NCBI GenBank assembly: GCA_014804795.1 | Contig: JAAUZC010000009.1 | Location: 89,511-153,510, forward strand | Length of the DNA stretch: 64,000 nucleotides | From: Lachnospiraceae bacterium | GTDB taxonomy: Bacteria; Bacillota; Clostridia; Lachnospirales; Lachnospiraceae | Direction: 5' to 3' | Part shown: positions 1-8,915 of the stretch, one piece after another | How the letters are laid out: the number at the start of each line of letters is the position of its first letter | Numbering within the stretch: the first letter of the stretch is position 1 | Notes under the pieces: model-generated | What the model was told of the DNA's origin: nothing | The model's database searches: none | Seen by the model: only the letters and a program-made list of their open reading frames with translations | Translations under genes and position numbers: made by a program

Positions 1-67
1 TTCCTATAGTATGAAAATGCAGACACACAGCAAAGCTGCCGCATGCCTGCATGATAAGCAAAGATTG

Positions 68-1363
68 TTATAAAGTTTCTTCCACGATCACCGGGCACAT
101 CTTCAGATCGACTTTCCCGTCCTGAACCTGTATTTCTTTCCCGTCCGCCAGATTGCGGTATGTCCCGTCTTTCAGGCCGATCTTGACCTGACCGCTTTTT
201 CCCTCAAAGCTGAACGCACCGACAAGTCTGCCGCTTCCCTGAATCTCCTTATGTTCCCCTACGACAGCCCCCAACTCCTCACAGGCTGTTAAGTAGTAGC
301 TGCTGTTTGCCATAACAGGCAGTTTTTTTACCCGGTAGAGCTGTTCAAGCTGCCCGGATATATCACGGCTGCCATCCAGACTGATCACGTCTTTGTCAAA
401 CAGATCCGGTCTTTCCTCATTCTGATTCTCCTGTCCTGCGTAGAGCAGTGTAGCCCCCTTCTGGAAATAGATAAAGGCTGTCCAGTTTCGAAGGGCTTCT
501 TCGCCCGTGATGATCTTTTTCGCCCGCTCCTGATCGTGATTCTCCAGATACCGCATCTTCACATAATTCGCCGGATAGATTGTCTCCTGTCTGTTGATCT
601 CTTTGATATAGTCGCAAAGTGTGCCTTCCCCGCTCAAATACTGCCGGAACGCTTTATAAATATCATAGTCGTAACAAAGATCAAAAGCCTGAAATATCTC
701 GGAATCTGACAGGGCTGTCATTCCTCTTCCCCGCATCTCCTGTATAAACTCCGGCTCCACCGATTCGCTGAGCCAGATACAGTCAGGGTTTACTTTCGCC
801 ACTTCCTCTCTCGCTTCCAGCCAGAATTCCAGTGGAACAAGAGGCGCCACGTCGCAGCGGAAACCGTCTGCCAGCCCGGCCCACATTTTTAACGTTTCGA
901 TCTGGTATGCCCAGAGTTCTTTATTACTATAATCCAGATCGACAATATCTCCCCAGTCGCCTACCCGGTTTCCCATCTCTCCATCCGGTGTTTTATAAAA
1001 ATATTCCGGATGATTCTCTACAAGCCAGGAATCCGGCGAAGTATGGTTGTATACAATATCCAACATGCATTTCATTCCCCTTGCATGAATCTCCTCTACC
1101 AGCCGCTTAAAATCATCCATTGTTCCCAGTTCCGGATTTACTTTCCGGTAGTCTGCAATAGCGTAGGGAGATCCGAGAGTGCCTTTGCGCTTCTCTTTCC
1201 CGATCGGATAAATCGGCAAAAACCATATGATGTCAACACCGAGTCCCTTGATTCTGTCCAAATCTCTCTCCACCGCCGCGAAAGTTCCCTCTTCGCTGTA
1301 ATTCCTGACATAAACGGAATAAATCACCTGATTTCTCAAATCTGTTTTTGTCTGATAAGCCAT
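68..1363 (-). CDS. GH13 alpha-amylase family glycosidase
   Basis: Likely hydrolyses or transfers alpha-glucosidic bonds in maltodextrins in the cytoplasm, since no signal peptide is visible. The 431-residue protein shows the four GH13 blocks: DIVYNH near residue 103, GFRCD with the nucleophile Asp near 171, WLSE with the acid/base Glu near 200, and ENHD near 275. I chose the ATG at 1363 (MAYQTK) because AGGAGG lies about 6 nt upstream; the open frame extends 28 codons further, but that stretch is the hairpin element at 1388-1476. It is the last gene of a pdaA - GTPase/RNase - amylase run. Exact substrate specificity cannot be read from the sequence. Confidence 0.9.
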   Translation of the reverse strand: MAYQTKTDLRNQVIYSVYVRNYSEEGTFAAVERDLDRIKGLGVDIIWFLPIYPIGKEKRKGTLGSPYAIADYRKVNPELGTMDDFKRLVEEIHARGMKCMLDIVYNHTSPDSWLVENHPEYFYKTPDGEMGNRVGDWGDIVDLDYSNKELWAYQIETLKMWAGLADGFRCDVAPLVPLEFWLEAREEVAKVNPDCIWLSESVEPEFIQEMRGRGMTALSDSEIFQAFDLCYDYDIYKAFRQYLSGEGTLCDYIKEINRQETIYPANYVKMRYLENHDQERAKKIITGEEALRNWTAFIYFQKGATLLYAGQENQNEERPDLFDKDVISLDGSRDISGQLEQLYRVKKLPVMANSSYYLTACEELGAVVGEHKEIQGSGRLVGAFSFEGKSGQVKIGLKDGTYRNLADGKEIQVQDGKVDLKMCPVIVEETL

Positions 1364-1387
1364 ATCTTTTCCTCCTATTCCAGTTCC

Positions 1388-1476
1388 GCATAGACTCCTG
1401 CAGTACACTTTATCCGAAGACAATTTTCCGCCGCTTTGCGTCTGCAAATCGTCTTGTGCACTTCCGGAGTCTATGC
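1388..1476 (-). repeat. Hairpin element, copy 1 (before the amylase)
   Basis: Full-length member of the dispersed hairpin family. Outer arms GCATAGACTCC (1388-1398) and GGAGTCTATGC (1466-1476) are perfectly complementary over 11 bp. Read on the minus strand, a second stem follows (AGTGCAC with GTGTACT, one G-U pair), then a third (AAGACGATTT with AAATTGTCTT, one G-U pair), and a CGC-AAA-GCG tip. The 3' arm ends 24 bases before the amylase start codon, next to its AGGAGG. Confidence 0.85.
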
Positions 1477-1481
1477 TGTTT

Positions 1482-4205
1482 TTACTTCAGTTCCGTAACT
1501 GCTTCCCGCAGTTTTTCCTCCAGCCCGTCCAACATATACCGCTTTCCCGAGGGCTGTTTCTCCAGATAATCCGCCTTCAAATTCTGACTGTAGTAGTCAA
1601 TCTCTTTTTTCAGCTCTCTGGCAGATAACAGACGGCATCCCTGTCCGCGTATGATGATCTGTTCCAACCCGTCGGAGGTAGCCACAGTAACATCATATTT
1701 CCTGCCGTTTTCATGGGAGAAACGCTCGATATATTGATCCGCCGTCTCCGCTTCTTTCGTATAGACCACATGGATATTGTGGTAATCCGCCATCTCCGTA
1801 TCATGCCCTTTTACCCGGTAGGCATCAAATACGGCAATCACTTCGCACTGCCGCATCCCCTGATAGTTGCAGAGAATGTCAAGAAGCCGCCCTCTCGCAC
1901 CGTCAATGTTCACCTCGGACAGTTCCTTTAACTCGTCCCACGCAAAAATAATATTGTAGCCGTCCACCAGCAGATATTCTTTCTTCGGCTCTGTCTTTTT
2001 TATCTTTTGTTCCGCGTCTTTGCCATATTCCAGCGTCTTTGCAGAAACAGTTCCCGATGCGCTTCTTTCTTTTGCCGCCGCAGTTTTTCTTTTTGCATTC
2101 CACTTCCGCCCTGCCCCTTCCGGACGGCTGTTGGCGTGGGATGCCCCCGCCAATATAGCGTCAATCTCCTCGGTGCCGATGGCGTTTGAGGAGCGGGCAG
2201 CACTCCGCTCTTTCGCCTGTCTGATAAACTTCTCCACGGCCGCTTCCTTCTCTTTCATGCCGCTTTCCACATGCATATGGTCCGGCGCTTCATACCAGGG
2301 CACCAGAAATCCGGCCCCGTGGGCACAAAATACAGAAGAAGACGGGTTATGGATATCCGCTTCGGGATCATACCCAATCCGTTCTATGACTTCCTCCGCA
2401 TTATGGCACGGTGCATAACCGGCCGGCAGACAGGTCAGATGACCTTGTCCTTTTGTGTAAGCCGTCACTTCTATCTGATAGTCCTGTAAACAGGAAACCG
2501 GAGCCTGTCCGCGCAAAACGGCTGTTTCACCCGCTATCTCCGGCGCTGATATCTTTCCCTGCATACGCTCCAGATCCGTCATCGCCCTGCCGGTCATCTT
2601 TGCGGGAATTTCCAGCGTAAATTCATAATACGGCTCAAGCAGCACCGACTCGGCCTGCATCAGCCCCTGCCGCACCGCCCGGTACACTGCCTGTCTGAAA
2701 TCTCCGCCTTCGGTATGTTTCAGATGCGCTTTTCCGCCGGTCAGTGTGATTCTGATATCTGTTATAACCGATCCGGTCAGCACCCCCTTATGCTCCCGCT
2801 CTTCCAGATGCGTCAGCACCAGTCTCTGCCAGTTTTTGTCCAGAATATCTTCACTGCAATCCGCCGCTGTCTGAAATCCGCTGCCCTGCTCACCCGGCTC
2901 CAGCAAAAGCTGCACTTCCGCATAGTGCCGCAGCGGTTCAAAATGTCCCACGCCCTCCACCGTATTCGCAATCGTTTCTTTATAGACAATATTGCCCGGC
3001 CCGAAAGTAACGCCCATCTGAAACCGCTCCGCTATCATGCTCTGCAGCACCTCAAGCTGTACCGGCCCCATAAGCTGTACGTGAATCTCCTGCAGACTCT
3101 CCTCCCACAAAATATGAAGCTGCGGTTCCTCCTCCTCAAGCTGCTTAAGCTTCGGCAGCGCTGCTGCCGCCTGCACATCATCAGGCAGATAGACCCGATA
3201 GGTCAACACCGGTTCCAATATGGGCTGTATCACAGAGTTTTCTGCCCCCAGTCCATCCCCCGGCATGGTATATGACAGACCCGTCACCGCATAAATACCG
3301 CCTGTGTCAGCCACATCGACAGTGTCGTACTTTTCCCCGGAATAACTGCGTATCTGTGTCACCTTTTCCTGCCACATACCACCCTCATCCCCGGGCATTT
3401 TCCCGGTCAATTCCTCTCTGACTTTCAGGCTTCCTGCCTTTACTTTCAAAAAGGTCAGCCGGTTTCCCTGCTTATCTCTGGAAATCTTATATACTCTTGC
3501 GGCAAACTCACCGTCTCTCTGACAGGGCGGTTTTGCCGTATAATCATACAATCCACGAAGCAGCTCTTCCACACCGTCCTGATGCAGCGCAGAGCCGAAG
3601 AAACAGGGAAATAACTTTCTCTCCGCAATCAGCCTGGCGATCTCGTCCTGTATGATGCTCCCTGTTTCCAGAAACTGCTCTAACAGCTTTTCTTCACACA
3701 CAGCTATATTTTCATAAAACTCTTCCGTGTTTTGACTGGAAAAGTCAACTATCCCTTCCCCCAGTTTTTCCCTGCACTCTCTTAACAGTTTTTCTTTGTC
3801 CGTCCCCGGCTGATCCATCTTGTTAAAAAACAGGAAAACAGGAATCTCGTACTTTTTTAACAGACGCCACAGTGTCTTTGTATGTCCCTGCACTCCATCC
3901 GCACCGCTCACTAACAATACTGCATAGTCGAGCACCTGCAGCGTCCGCTCCGTTTCCGCCGAAAAGTCCACATGCCCCGGCGTATCAAGCAGGGTGATCG
4001 CCATATCTTCATACTGCAGAAGAGCCTGCTTGGAAAATATGGTGATTCCCCGCTTTCTTTCCAGTTCATAAGTATCTAAAAAGGCATCCCGGTTATCCAC
4101 CCGTCCTAATCTGCGGATAGTACCGCAATGATACAAAAGTGCCTCAGACAGCGTGGTCTTGCCCGCGTCCACATGGGCCAAAATGCCTGTTACAAGTTTT
4201 TTCAT
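1482..4205 (-). CDS. Translational GTPase (EF-G/Tet(M)-like) fused to Rae1/YacP-like NYN ribonuclease
   Basis: A 907-residue protein starting MKKLVTG at 4205; its ATGA overlaps the pdaA stop. The N-terminal ~690 residues are an EF-G-like ribosome GTPase of the Tet(M)/Tet(O) type: AHVDAGKTT (G1), DTPGHVDF (G3), NKMDQ (G4), then EF-G-like domains. A Lys/Ala-rich linker follows. Residues ~743-870 match Rae1/YacP, the ribosome-associated NYN endoribonuclease: LLVDGYN at ~745, VFDA, YTKEAETAD, VATSD, GQG, SAREL. Acidic catalytic positions appear intact. Known tetracycline-resistance proteins are about 640 residues and lack this tail, so annotation as plain Tet resistance would mislead. Inference: a GTP-driven ribosome factor that delivers an RNase to stalled or drug-bound ribosomes. 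Confidence 0.9.
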   Translation of the reverse strand: MKKLVTGILAHVDAGKTTLSEALLYHCGTIRRLGRVDNRDAFLDTYELERKRGITIFSKQALLQYEDMAITLLDTPGHVDFSAETERTLQVLDYAVLLVSGADGVQGHTKTLWRLLKKYEIPVFLFFNKMDQPGTDKEKLLRECREKLGEGIVDFSSQNTEEFYENIAVCEEKLLEQFLETGSIIQDEIARLIAERKLFPCFFGSALHQDGVEELLRGLYDYTAKPPCQRDGEFAARVYKISRDKQGNRLTFLKVKAGSLKVREELTGKMPGDEGGMWQEKVTQIRSYSGEKYDTVDVADTGGIYAVTGLSYTMPGDGLGAENSVIQPILEPVLTYRVYLPDDVQAAAALPKLKQLEEEEPQLHILWEESLQEIHVQLMGPVQLEVLQSMIAERFQMGVTFGPGNIVYKETIANTVEGVGHFEPLRHYAEVQLLLEPGEQGSGFQTAADCSEDILDKNWQRLVLTHLEEREHKGVLTGSVITDIRITLTGGKAHLKHTEGGDFRQAVYRAVRQGLMQAESVLLEPYYEFTLEIPAKMTGRAMTDLERMQGKISAPEIAGETAVLRGQAPVSCLQDYQIEVTAYTKGQGHLTCLPAGYAPCHNAEEVIERIGYDPEADIHNPSSSVFCAHGAGFLVPWYEAPDHMHVESGMKEKEAAVEKFIRQAKERSAARSSNAIGTEEIDAILAGASHANSRPEGAGRKWNAKRKTAAAKERSASGTVSAKTLEYGKDAEQKIKKTEPKKEYLLVDGYNIIFAWDELKELSEVNIDGARGRLLDILCNYQGMRQCEVIAVFDAYRVKGHDTEMADYHNIHVVYTKEAETADQYIERFSHENGRKYDVTVATSDGLEQIIIRGQGCRLLSARELKKEIDYYSQNLKADYLEKQPSGKRYMLDGLEEKLREAVTELK

Positions 4206-5140
4206 GAAGTCAGATCCTCTAAAGTACCGAAATGATACCCCATTCCCTCCCATTTTGTTAACAGTTCATCTAAAATTTCACCGTTGGTCTTTGACGTATT
4301 ATGCAGCAGCACAATAGCTCCCGGATGAACCCTTCCGGTCAATTTTGAGAGTGCCTCCTCTTTTGACGGCTGGGCATCCACGTTCCAGTCTACATAGGCA
4401 AGGCTCCAAAAACAAGTCTTATAGCCCAGTTTCTGTGCCATCGCCAGATTGTTCAGATTATATTTTCCCTGGGGCGGCCTGTAGAAATGATTCAGTTCCT
4501 GTCCGGTGATCTCTTTATATTTATCCGCCACAGTGTCAAGCTCTTCTTTGAATTTGGCTTCCTCCGCGATCGTATCCATGTCATAATGGTGCCATGTATG
4601 GTTTCCCACCATATGCCCTTCTTCCTGCATCCGCTTCACAAGCTCCGGTGCGCTCTCCAGAAAATGTCCAACCACAAAGAATGTCGCCTTTACATTGTGC
4701 TTTTGTAACGCATTCAAAATATTTTCCGTGTTGCCGTTTTCATACCCGCAGTCAAACGTCAGATAGAGCACTTTTTCCGTACTATCCCCCAGATACCAGG
4801 CATCGTACTTTGCCAGTTCTTCTTTGGAAAGGCTTCCGGTCGGCTGCATTTCACTGCCGTCCGCCCCGAAGCCAAGTCCCCAGCTTCCGGAAGAAGCCGT
4901 TTCCACATAGTGGTCTGTACCATGCGTGACAACCGTCACTTCCCTTTGTATCTCGTCGCCGTCATTTTCCCGATAGCCTGTCACATTCCCGTCATCGGAT
5001 GCATCGTTTCCGTTTTCGCCGCCCATGTCATCGTCTGGCAGCATTTTTTTCCCGAAGAACAATACCAACACTAAGATTGCCGCCCAGAAAACCGTCTTCA
5101 TCAGTTTTCCTACATTTATTTTTCCCTGCTTCTTTTCCAT
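4202..5140 (-). CDS. pdaA: PdaA-type polysaccharide deacetylase (muramic-delta-lactam, spore cortex)
   Basis: 312 residues. One N-terminal membrane segment (about residues 11-28, AAILVLVLFFG) anchors it outside the membrane, followed by a low-complexity Asp/Gly linker. The NodB fold has TFDCGYENGNT in the PdaA pattern (TFDNG rather than TFDDG), HTWHH, RPPQGKYN and LLHN. FWSLAYVDW is also PdaA-like. In the family this enzyme removes the N-acetyl group from muramic acid so that cortex muramic-delta-lactam can form, which is needed for germination. It overlaps the GTPase/RNase gene by 4 nt. A minus-strand AGCATA-N17-CATGTAA resembles a forespore promoter but lies too close to the ATG to be convincing. 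Confidence 0.85.
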   Translation of the reverse strand: MEKKQGKINVGKLMKTVFWAAILVLVLFFGKKMLPDDDMGGENGNDASDDGNVTGYRENDGDEIQREVTVVTHGTDHYVETASSGSWGLGFGADGSEMQPTGSLSKEELAKYDAWYLGDSTEKVLYLTFDCGYENGNTENILNALQKHNVKATFFVVGHFLESAPELVKRMQEEGHMVGNHTWHHYDMDTIAEEAKFKEELDTVADKYKEITGQELNHFYRPPQGKYNLNNLAMAQKLGYKTCFWSLAYVDWNVDAQPSKEEALSKLTGRVHPGAIVLLHNTSKTNGEILDELLTKWEGMGYHFGTLEDLTS

Positions 5141-5150
5141 AAATTACCCC

Positions 5151-5191
5151 GCTTACATGCACATGACCTCTTTCTATATGCTTATGTAAGC
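5151..5191 (-). other. Hairpin just upstream of pdaA
   Basis: GCTTACAT (5151-5158) and ATGTAAGC (5184-5191) form a perfect 8 bp inverted repeat with further C/G pairing outside. It lies between the epimerase stop and the pdaA start and would place the weak pdaA ribosome binding site at the foot of a stem. It does not share the sequence of the 90 bp hairpin family. Confidence 0.5.
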
Positions 5192-5216
5192 AGGGTACGT
5201 CCTTATAACATAATTG

Positions 5217-6098
5217 TTATTTCACTATAATCGTATAGGCGGTCTCAAATACCTTCCCCGGCTCCAGTTCATTTTCCCACGCCTTTTGGGGCAGTTCTCC
5301 CGCAAAATCCGCATCATCACATCTGCCGCACCACGGCTCGATGCAGATAAAGGGCGCATTCTTCTGGATTGCTGTCCAGATGGCAACTATCGGCATCGGA
5401 AAACTCATACGCACATATTCTTTTCCGTCAGGATCATAGAGAGATATCGTATCTGCCTGTCCATCCTCCAAAACGATCGTATCCGTATCAAACAGTTCCG
5501 GTGTGATCGGCAGATAACCGTCCTCCAGGCCAAATTCCAGTTTTTCTCCCGTGACAAATCCGCCCTCTCCTATCACTTCAGAGATGATCTCCTCCATCGG
5601 CCTGCCGTCTTTCATAAACCGAAGCATGTAATCACTCTGCTTTCCTTTTCCGTCTATCGGACAGTTAAAACCCGGATGTCCGCCGATCGAAAAATACATC
5701 TTTTTCTCACCTTTATTTGCAACACTCCAGCCCACAACAAGACCGTCTTCTTTCAATTCATAGGAAAGTTCCAACAGAAAGCAGAACGGATAATTCTTCA
5801 TGGTCTCCTCCGTTTCGGAGAGAGCCATCACCAGTTTTGTATCTGTCCGGGAAACCGGTGTAAACTCCATATCCCGTGCAAAACCATGCGTTCCCATCTC
5901 ATAAGTCTTTCCCTCGTAGCGATACTGTTTCCCCCTGAGATTCCCCACGAACGGAAACAGGATCGGCGCATGTCTGTTCCAATATGCAGGTTCTGCCCCC
6001 CACAAATATTCTTTCCCATCTTTCTTCAGTGAAACAAGCTCCGCTCCTGTTGAGCAAATTGCCGCCTCCATATTTCCATTTCTTAAAGTAAAATCCAT
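5217..6098 (-). CDS. Aldose 1-epimerase family protein, LacX type
   Basis: 293 residues, start supported by AAGGAGTGGGAAT upstream. Galactose-mutarotase superfamily, which interconverts alpha and beta anomers of aldoses or hexose phosphates. Seen: an N-terminal RNGNMEA segment typical of LacX, WNRHAPILFPFVGNL, HGFARD with a conserved His, and GGHPGF with the second His. No signal peptide, so cytoplasmic. It is followed by pdaA 76 nt downstream, with the pdaA hairpin between, so cotranscription is uncertain. A TATACT on the minus strand (6184-6189) could be a -10 box, but no good -35 is spaced with it. Confidence 0.85.
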   Translation of the reverse strand: MDFTLRNGNMEAAICSTGAELVSLKKDGKEYLWGAEPAYWNRHAPILFPFVGNLRGKQYRYEGKTYEMGTHGFARDMEFTPVSRTDTKLVMALSETEETMKNYPFCFLLELSYELKEDGLVVGWSVANKGEKKMYFSIGGHPGFNCPIDGKGKQSDYMLRFMKDGRPMEEIISEVIGEGGFVTGEKLEFGLEDGYLPITPELFDTDTIVLEDGQADTISLYDPDGKEYVRMSFPMPIVAIWTAIQKNAPFICIEPWCGRCDDADFAGELPQKAWENELEPGKVFETAYTIIVK

Positions 6099-6371
6099 AT
6101 TCCCACTCCTTCTCTATATAATTATTTATTACTGTGCACAGGCCGATCAGTATACCAATGCACAAATCACAACTGTTGTTTAAAGTATAACACAAAATTT
6201 TTCCATATACTATTGCAATATAATATTTCTTATGTTATTATCATGTAGTAATAAAAACCAGATGACAAAGTTTTCGTTAAAAAGCTGTGCGGACTCACTT
6301 ATAAGATTACTTTTTAACAGATATAACATCAACCGCTTTTCAAAACACCAAAACAGAAACGGAGTGGATAA

Positions 6372-7211
6372 ATGAGTTATAAAATCATAGTTGACAGTTG
6401 CTGTGAGCTTCCTGAAGAATACAAAAATGATTCCCGATTTGAACGCGTTCCCCTGACACTGGAAGTCGGGAAACATCAGATTCTGGATGATGAAACTTTT
6501 AATCAGCAAAATTTTCTGAAGGAAGTGGCTGCTTATCCAAAATGTCCAAAATCTGCCTGTCCCTCGCCGGAACGCTATAAGGCCGCCTACGAAACGGATG
6601 CGGAACACATTTACTGTGTGACATTATCTTCCCATTTAAGCGGCAGCTATAACAGCGCTGTTCTCGGAAAGAGTCTTTATGAGGAGGAATTTGGAAAAAA
6701 AGATATCTATATCTGTGATTCTGAATCCGCCAGCATCGGCGAGACTCAGCTTGCAATGAAGATCATGGAATGGGAGGAAGAGGGCACCATGACTTTCGCC
6801 CAGATTGTGGAAAGATTAGAAGCCTTTCGCAATGCCATGAGTACCTATTTTGTACTCGATAATCTGGAAACGCTTCGGAAAAACGGCAGGCTCTCCGCTG
6901 TGAAAGCTCTTATTGCCTCCACGCTGAACATCAAGCCCGTGATGGGCGCGATCAAAGGCGTTATTATTCAGAAAGGCCAGGCCGTAGGCATCAAAAAAGC
7001 CCTCACCAAAATGGCGGATACCATTATCGGGGAGGGGAAAGATCTGGACAAAAAAGTGCTTTATATCTCACACTGCAACTGTCCGGACCGGGCCGAACTG
7101 GTAAAAAAACTGCTTCTCGCACGTTCGAAATTTGAAAATGTAAAAATACTTGATACTGCAGGCGTCAGCTCCATGTATGCCAACGATGGCGGCGTGATCG
7201 TTGCCGTCTGA
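6372..7211 (+). CDS. DegV family fatty-acid-binding protein
   Basis: 279 residues on the plus strand, preceded by GGAG. DegV (FakB-like) proteins bind a fatty acid for phosphorylation by a FakA kinase. Seen: an N-terminal VDSCCELP segment, SSHLSGSYNSA with the lipid-head-group Ser pattern, and RLSAVKALIASTLNIKPVM in the C-terminal half. No fakA is in the window, so its role in phospholipid supply is from family knowledge. The 273 bases upstream hold AT-rich sequence with a TATAAG that could be a -10 and nothing else I can name. It converges on the DUF1294 gene across the tandem repeat at 7220-7309. Confidence 0.88.
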   Translation: MSYKIIVDSCCELPEEYKNDSRFERVPLTLEVGKHQILDDETFNQQNFLKEVAAYPKCPKSACPSPERYKAAYETDAEHIYCVTLSSHLSGSYNSAVLGKSLYEEEFGKKDIYICDSESASIGETQLAMKIMEWEEEGTMTFAQIVERLEAFRNAMSTYFVLDNLETLRKNGRLSAVKALIASTLNIKPVMGAIKGVIIQKGQAVGIKKALTKMADTIIGEGKDLDKKVLYISHCNCPDRAELVKKLLLARSKFENVKILDTAGVSSMYANDGGVIVAV

Positions 7212-7219
7212 TCGGCTTG

Positions 7220-7309
7220 CGAGCCATTCTGAGTTCGCGCAGCGGATCTCTTAAGACGAGCAACTTACGAGCCATTCCGAGTTCGCGTAGCGAATCTCTT
7301 AAGGCGAGC
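7220..7309. repeat. Tandem pair of 42 bp repeats
   Basis: Two direct units, 7220-7261 and 7268-7309, differ at 4 of 42 positions (about 90% identical). Each begins CGAGCCATTC and ends CGAGC. Each holds a small hairpin (TTCGC-GTA-GCGAA in unit 2). They lie between the convergent degV and DUF1294 genes. There are only two units and no cas genes, so this is not a CRISPR array. Confidence 0.8.
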
Positions 7310-7322
7310 GGCAGCTCGCCAT

Positions 7323-7616
7323 TCACAACAGTATAAACTGTACCGGTCCTTTCCATATGAAAAAGAACAGTAAAATATGTAAGGCCAGCATGACAGGAAT
7401 GCCATACAGAAAATACCAGTGCCTCGTCTTATGATGGAACAGATGCATTCCAAGCATGGAACCTGCAGCGCCTCCGATCGCTGCGATCAGTAAAAGCGTT
7501 GCCTCCGGAATTCTCCAGGCGCGCTTTTTTGCTTTCCATTTGTCAATCCCCATAAACAAAAATCCCGCCAAATTCATTGCGATCAAATAATATATGATAA
7601 TCTTAAGTACTGACAT
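7323..7616 (-). CDS. DUF1294 small membrane protein
   Basis: About 97 residues from ATG 7616 (MSVLKII); a GTG at 7640 would add eight residues. GGGAG sits 9-10 nt before the ATG. Three hydrophobic stretches (an N-terminal IIYYLIAMNLAGFLFMG, a middle ATLLLIAAIGGAAGSMLG and a C-terminal YGIPVMLALHILLFFF) with DKWKAKKRAWRIPE between the first two are the DUF1294 pattern. Function unknown for the family. It follows the GH25 muramidase gene by about 40 nt and may be cotranscribed with it. Confidence 0.8.
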   Translation of the reverse strand: MSVLKIIIYYLIAMNLAGFLFMGIDKWKAKKRAWRIPEATLLLIAAIGGAAGSMLGMHLFHHKTRHWYFLYGIPVMLALHILLFFFIWKGPVQFILL

Positions 7617-7655
7617 CTCTAAAACTCTCCCGTAGCTCACTCCGCATAAACGGCT

Positions 7656-8801
7656 TTACTCCTGTCCTGTATAATCCTTAAAACAAATATTCACATCCAC
7701 CTGTCCGGATACTCCTGCAACTCTCCCCTTCTCAGAATATTGCAGCATCTTGTACTCATAAGGGTAATAGATCGGCAGTGTATACCCGGCAAACCACTTA
7801 TCGTACTCTTCTAACGCAGACAGATCAAGCATCAGCAGATACGATTTCATATTGCCGTATAAAGCCGGTTCATATCCCGCAGCTTTGATTGCCTCCAGAA
7901 ATACTTTTGCATTATCTGTACGCTCTTCCGCAGTCAGATTGTTAGTGCGGCAGCTATCTTTTCTCACGTCCTCTATATCCAGATAGACCGGATAAGTCAA
8001 CGAATATCCCTGCAGCATTTCAATCACAAACTGCGCCTCCTCAAGCGCCTCCTCCTCATTCAGCGCCTGTGTGAAAAAATAGACGCCCACAGGAATTTCA
8101 TTTGCAATCGCACCCTCTATGTTCTGACGGAAAAATTCATCTTCCATAATGCCGCCTTCACTGTAGCCCCGGATGCCTACCCGGATGATCGCGTAGTCTA
8201 TCCCGTCATCCTTTACTGCAGCCCAGTCTATTTCCCCCTGATACTTTGACACATCGATTCCCTTTTGAGTGAGCACCTCACCGTCTTTCTGATAGGATAC
8301 GAGGCCGTTTTCCTCTGCAATGAAATTTTCCTCTATATATGTATTAAACGCCAGATCTTCCTGCAGCGGCAGAAAATAATACTGGCCGGAATCCAGCATC
8401 ACCACATGTTCCGGATACAGATCCCGCAGGATAGACATTGTCGTGTCCCCGTTTACCAACCGTCCCTGCAGAATCTGCAGCACTTCGGAGTCGGCATTAT
8501 TAACGGCATTTGTGACCGCCTCGGTCAACATAGTGTCCACCTGTTCCTGCGTGTAGATCACTTCACCGGAAACAGCTTCCACTGCCTGACCATCGCCCGT
8601 CCCATTTTCCGACAGCGTCTGTTCGGCAAAAGCTTCCAGTTCATCAGCCTGTCTCTTAAAATGCAGGCATACGCCAATGCTGATCAATATAGTCGTAAAT
8701 GTTATAATGACGGAAAGGCTTGTGATCACCGCAAAAATACGCACACGCCTGCGCATCGCGCTTTTCGTGCCTTTCCGTATTGTTTTTTCTTTATTCTCCA
8801 T
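7656..8801 (-). CDS. Membrane-anchored GH25 muramidase (lysozyme)
   Basis: 381 residues. A basic N-terminus is followed by one membrane segment (about residues 24-48, FAVITSLSVIITFTTILIS), a Glu/Thr-rich extracellular stretch, then the GH25 domain from about residue 180 (GIDVSKYQGEIDW) to the end. Catalytic-type acids are visible in GIDVSKYQG and YLDIED. The family hydrolyses the MurNAc-GlcNAc bond of peptidoglycan. A possible sigma-A promoter, TTGCAG-N17-TATCGT, lies upstream. It is separate from spoVAE and could act in wall turnover or germination; the sequence does not decide. Confidence 0.88.
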   Translation of the reverse strand: MENKEKTIRKGTKSAMRRRVRIFAVITSLSVIITFTTILISIGVCLHFKRQADELEAFAEQTLSENGTGDGQAVEAVSGEVIYTQEQVDTMLTEAVTNAVNNADSEVLQILQGRLVNGDTTMSILRDLYPEHVVMLDSGQYYFLPLQEDLAFNTYIEENFIAEENGLVSYQKDGEVLTQKGIDVSKYQGEIDWAAVKDDGIDYAIIRVGIRGYSEGGIMEDEFFRQNIEGAIANEIPVGVYFFTQALNEEEALEEAQFVIEMLQGYSLTYPVYLDIEDVRKDSCRTNNLTAEERTDNAKVFLEAIKAAGYEPALYGNMKSYLLMLDLSALEEYDKWFAGYTLPIYYPYEYKMLQYSEKGRVAGVSGQVDVNICFKDYTGQE

Positions 8802-8915
8802 AGGTATCCTTACAGTTTTCTCTCTATCAATATACGTCTGTTTTTACGATACCATTCCTTTTCTTTTCCTGCAATAGTTTTCACAAAAACTTAATTATTG
8901 TATTTTATTCCAGTT

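Noticed and set aside
1482-4205. Annotation as a tetracycline-resistance protein
   Set aside because: The GTPase part is Tet(M)-like, but the 907-residue length, the Rae1-like tail and the sporulation-gene neighbour argue against calling it a resistance gene from sequence alone.
6210-6608. Minus-strand ORF overlapping degV
   Set aside because: It is antisense to a well-supported gene, has no ribosome binding site and no recognisable protein features.
7220-7309. CRISPR array
   Set aside because: Only two units with a 6 bp gap and no cas genes.
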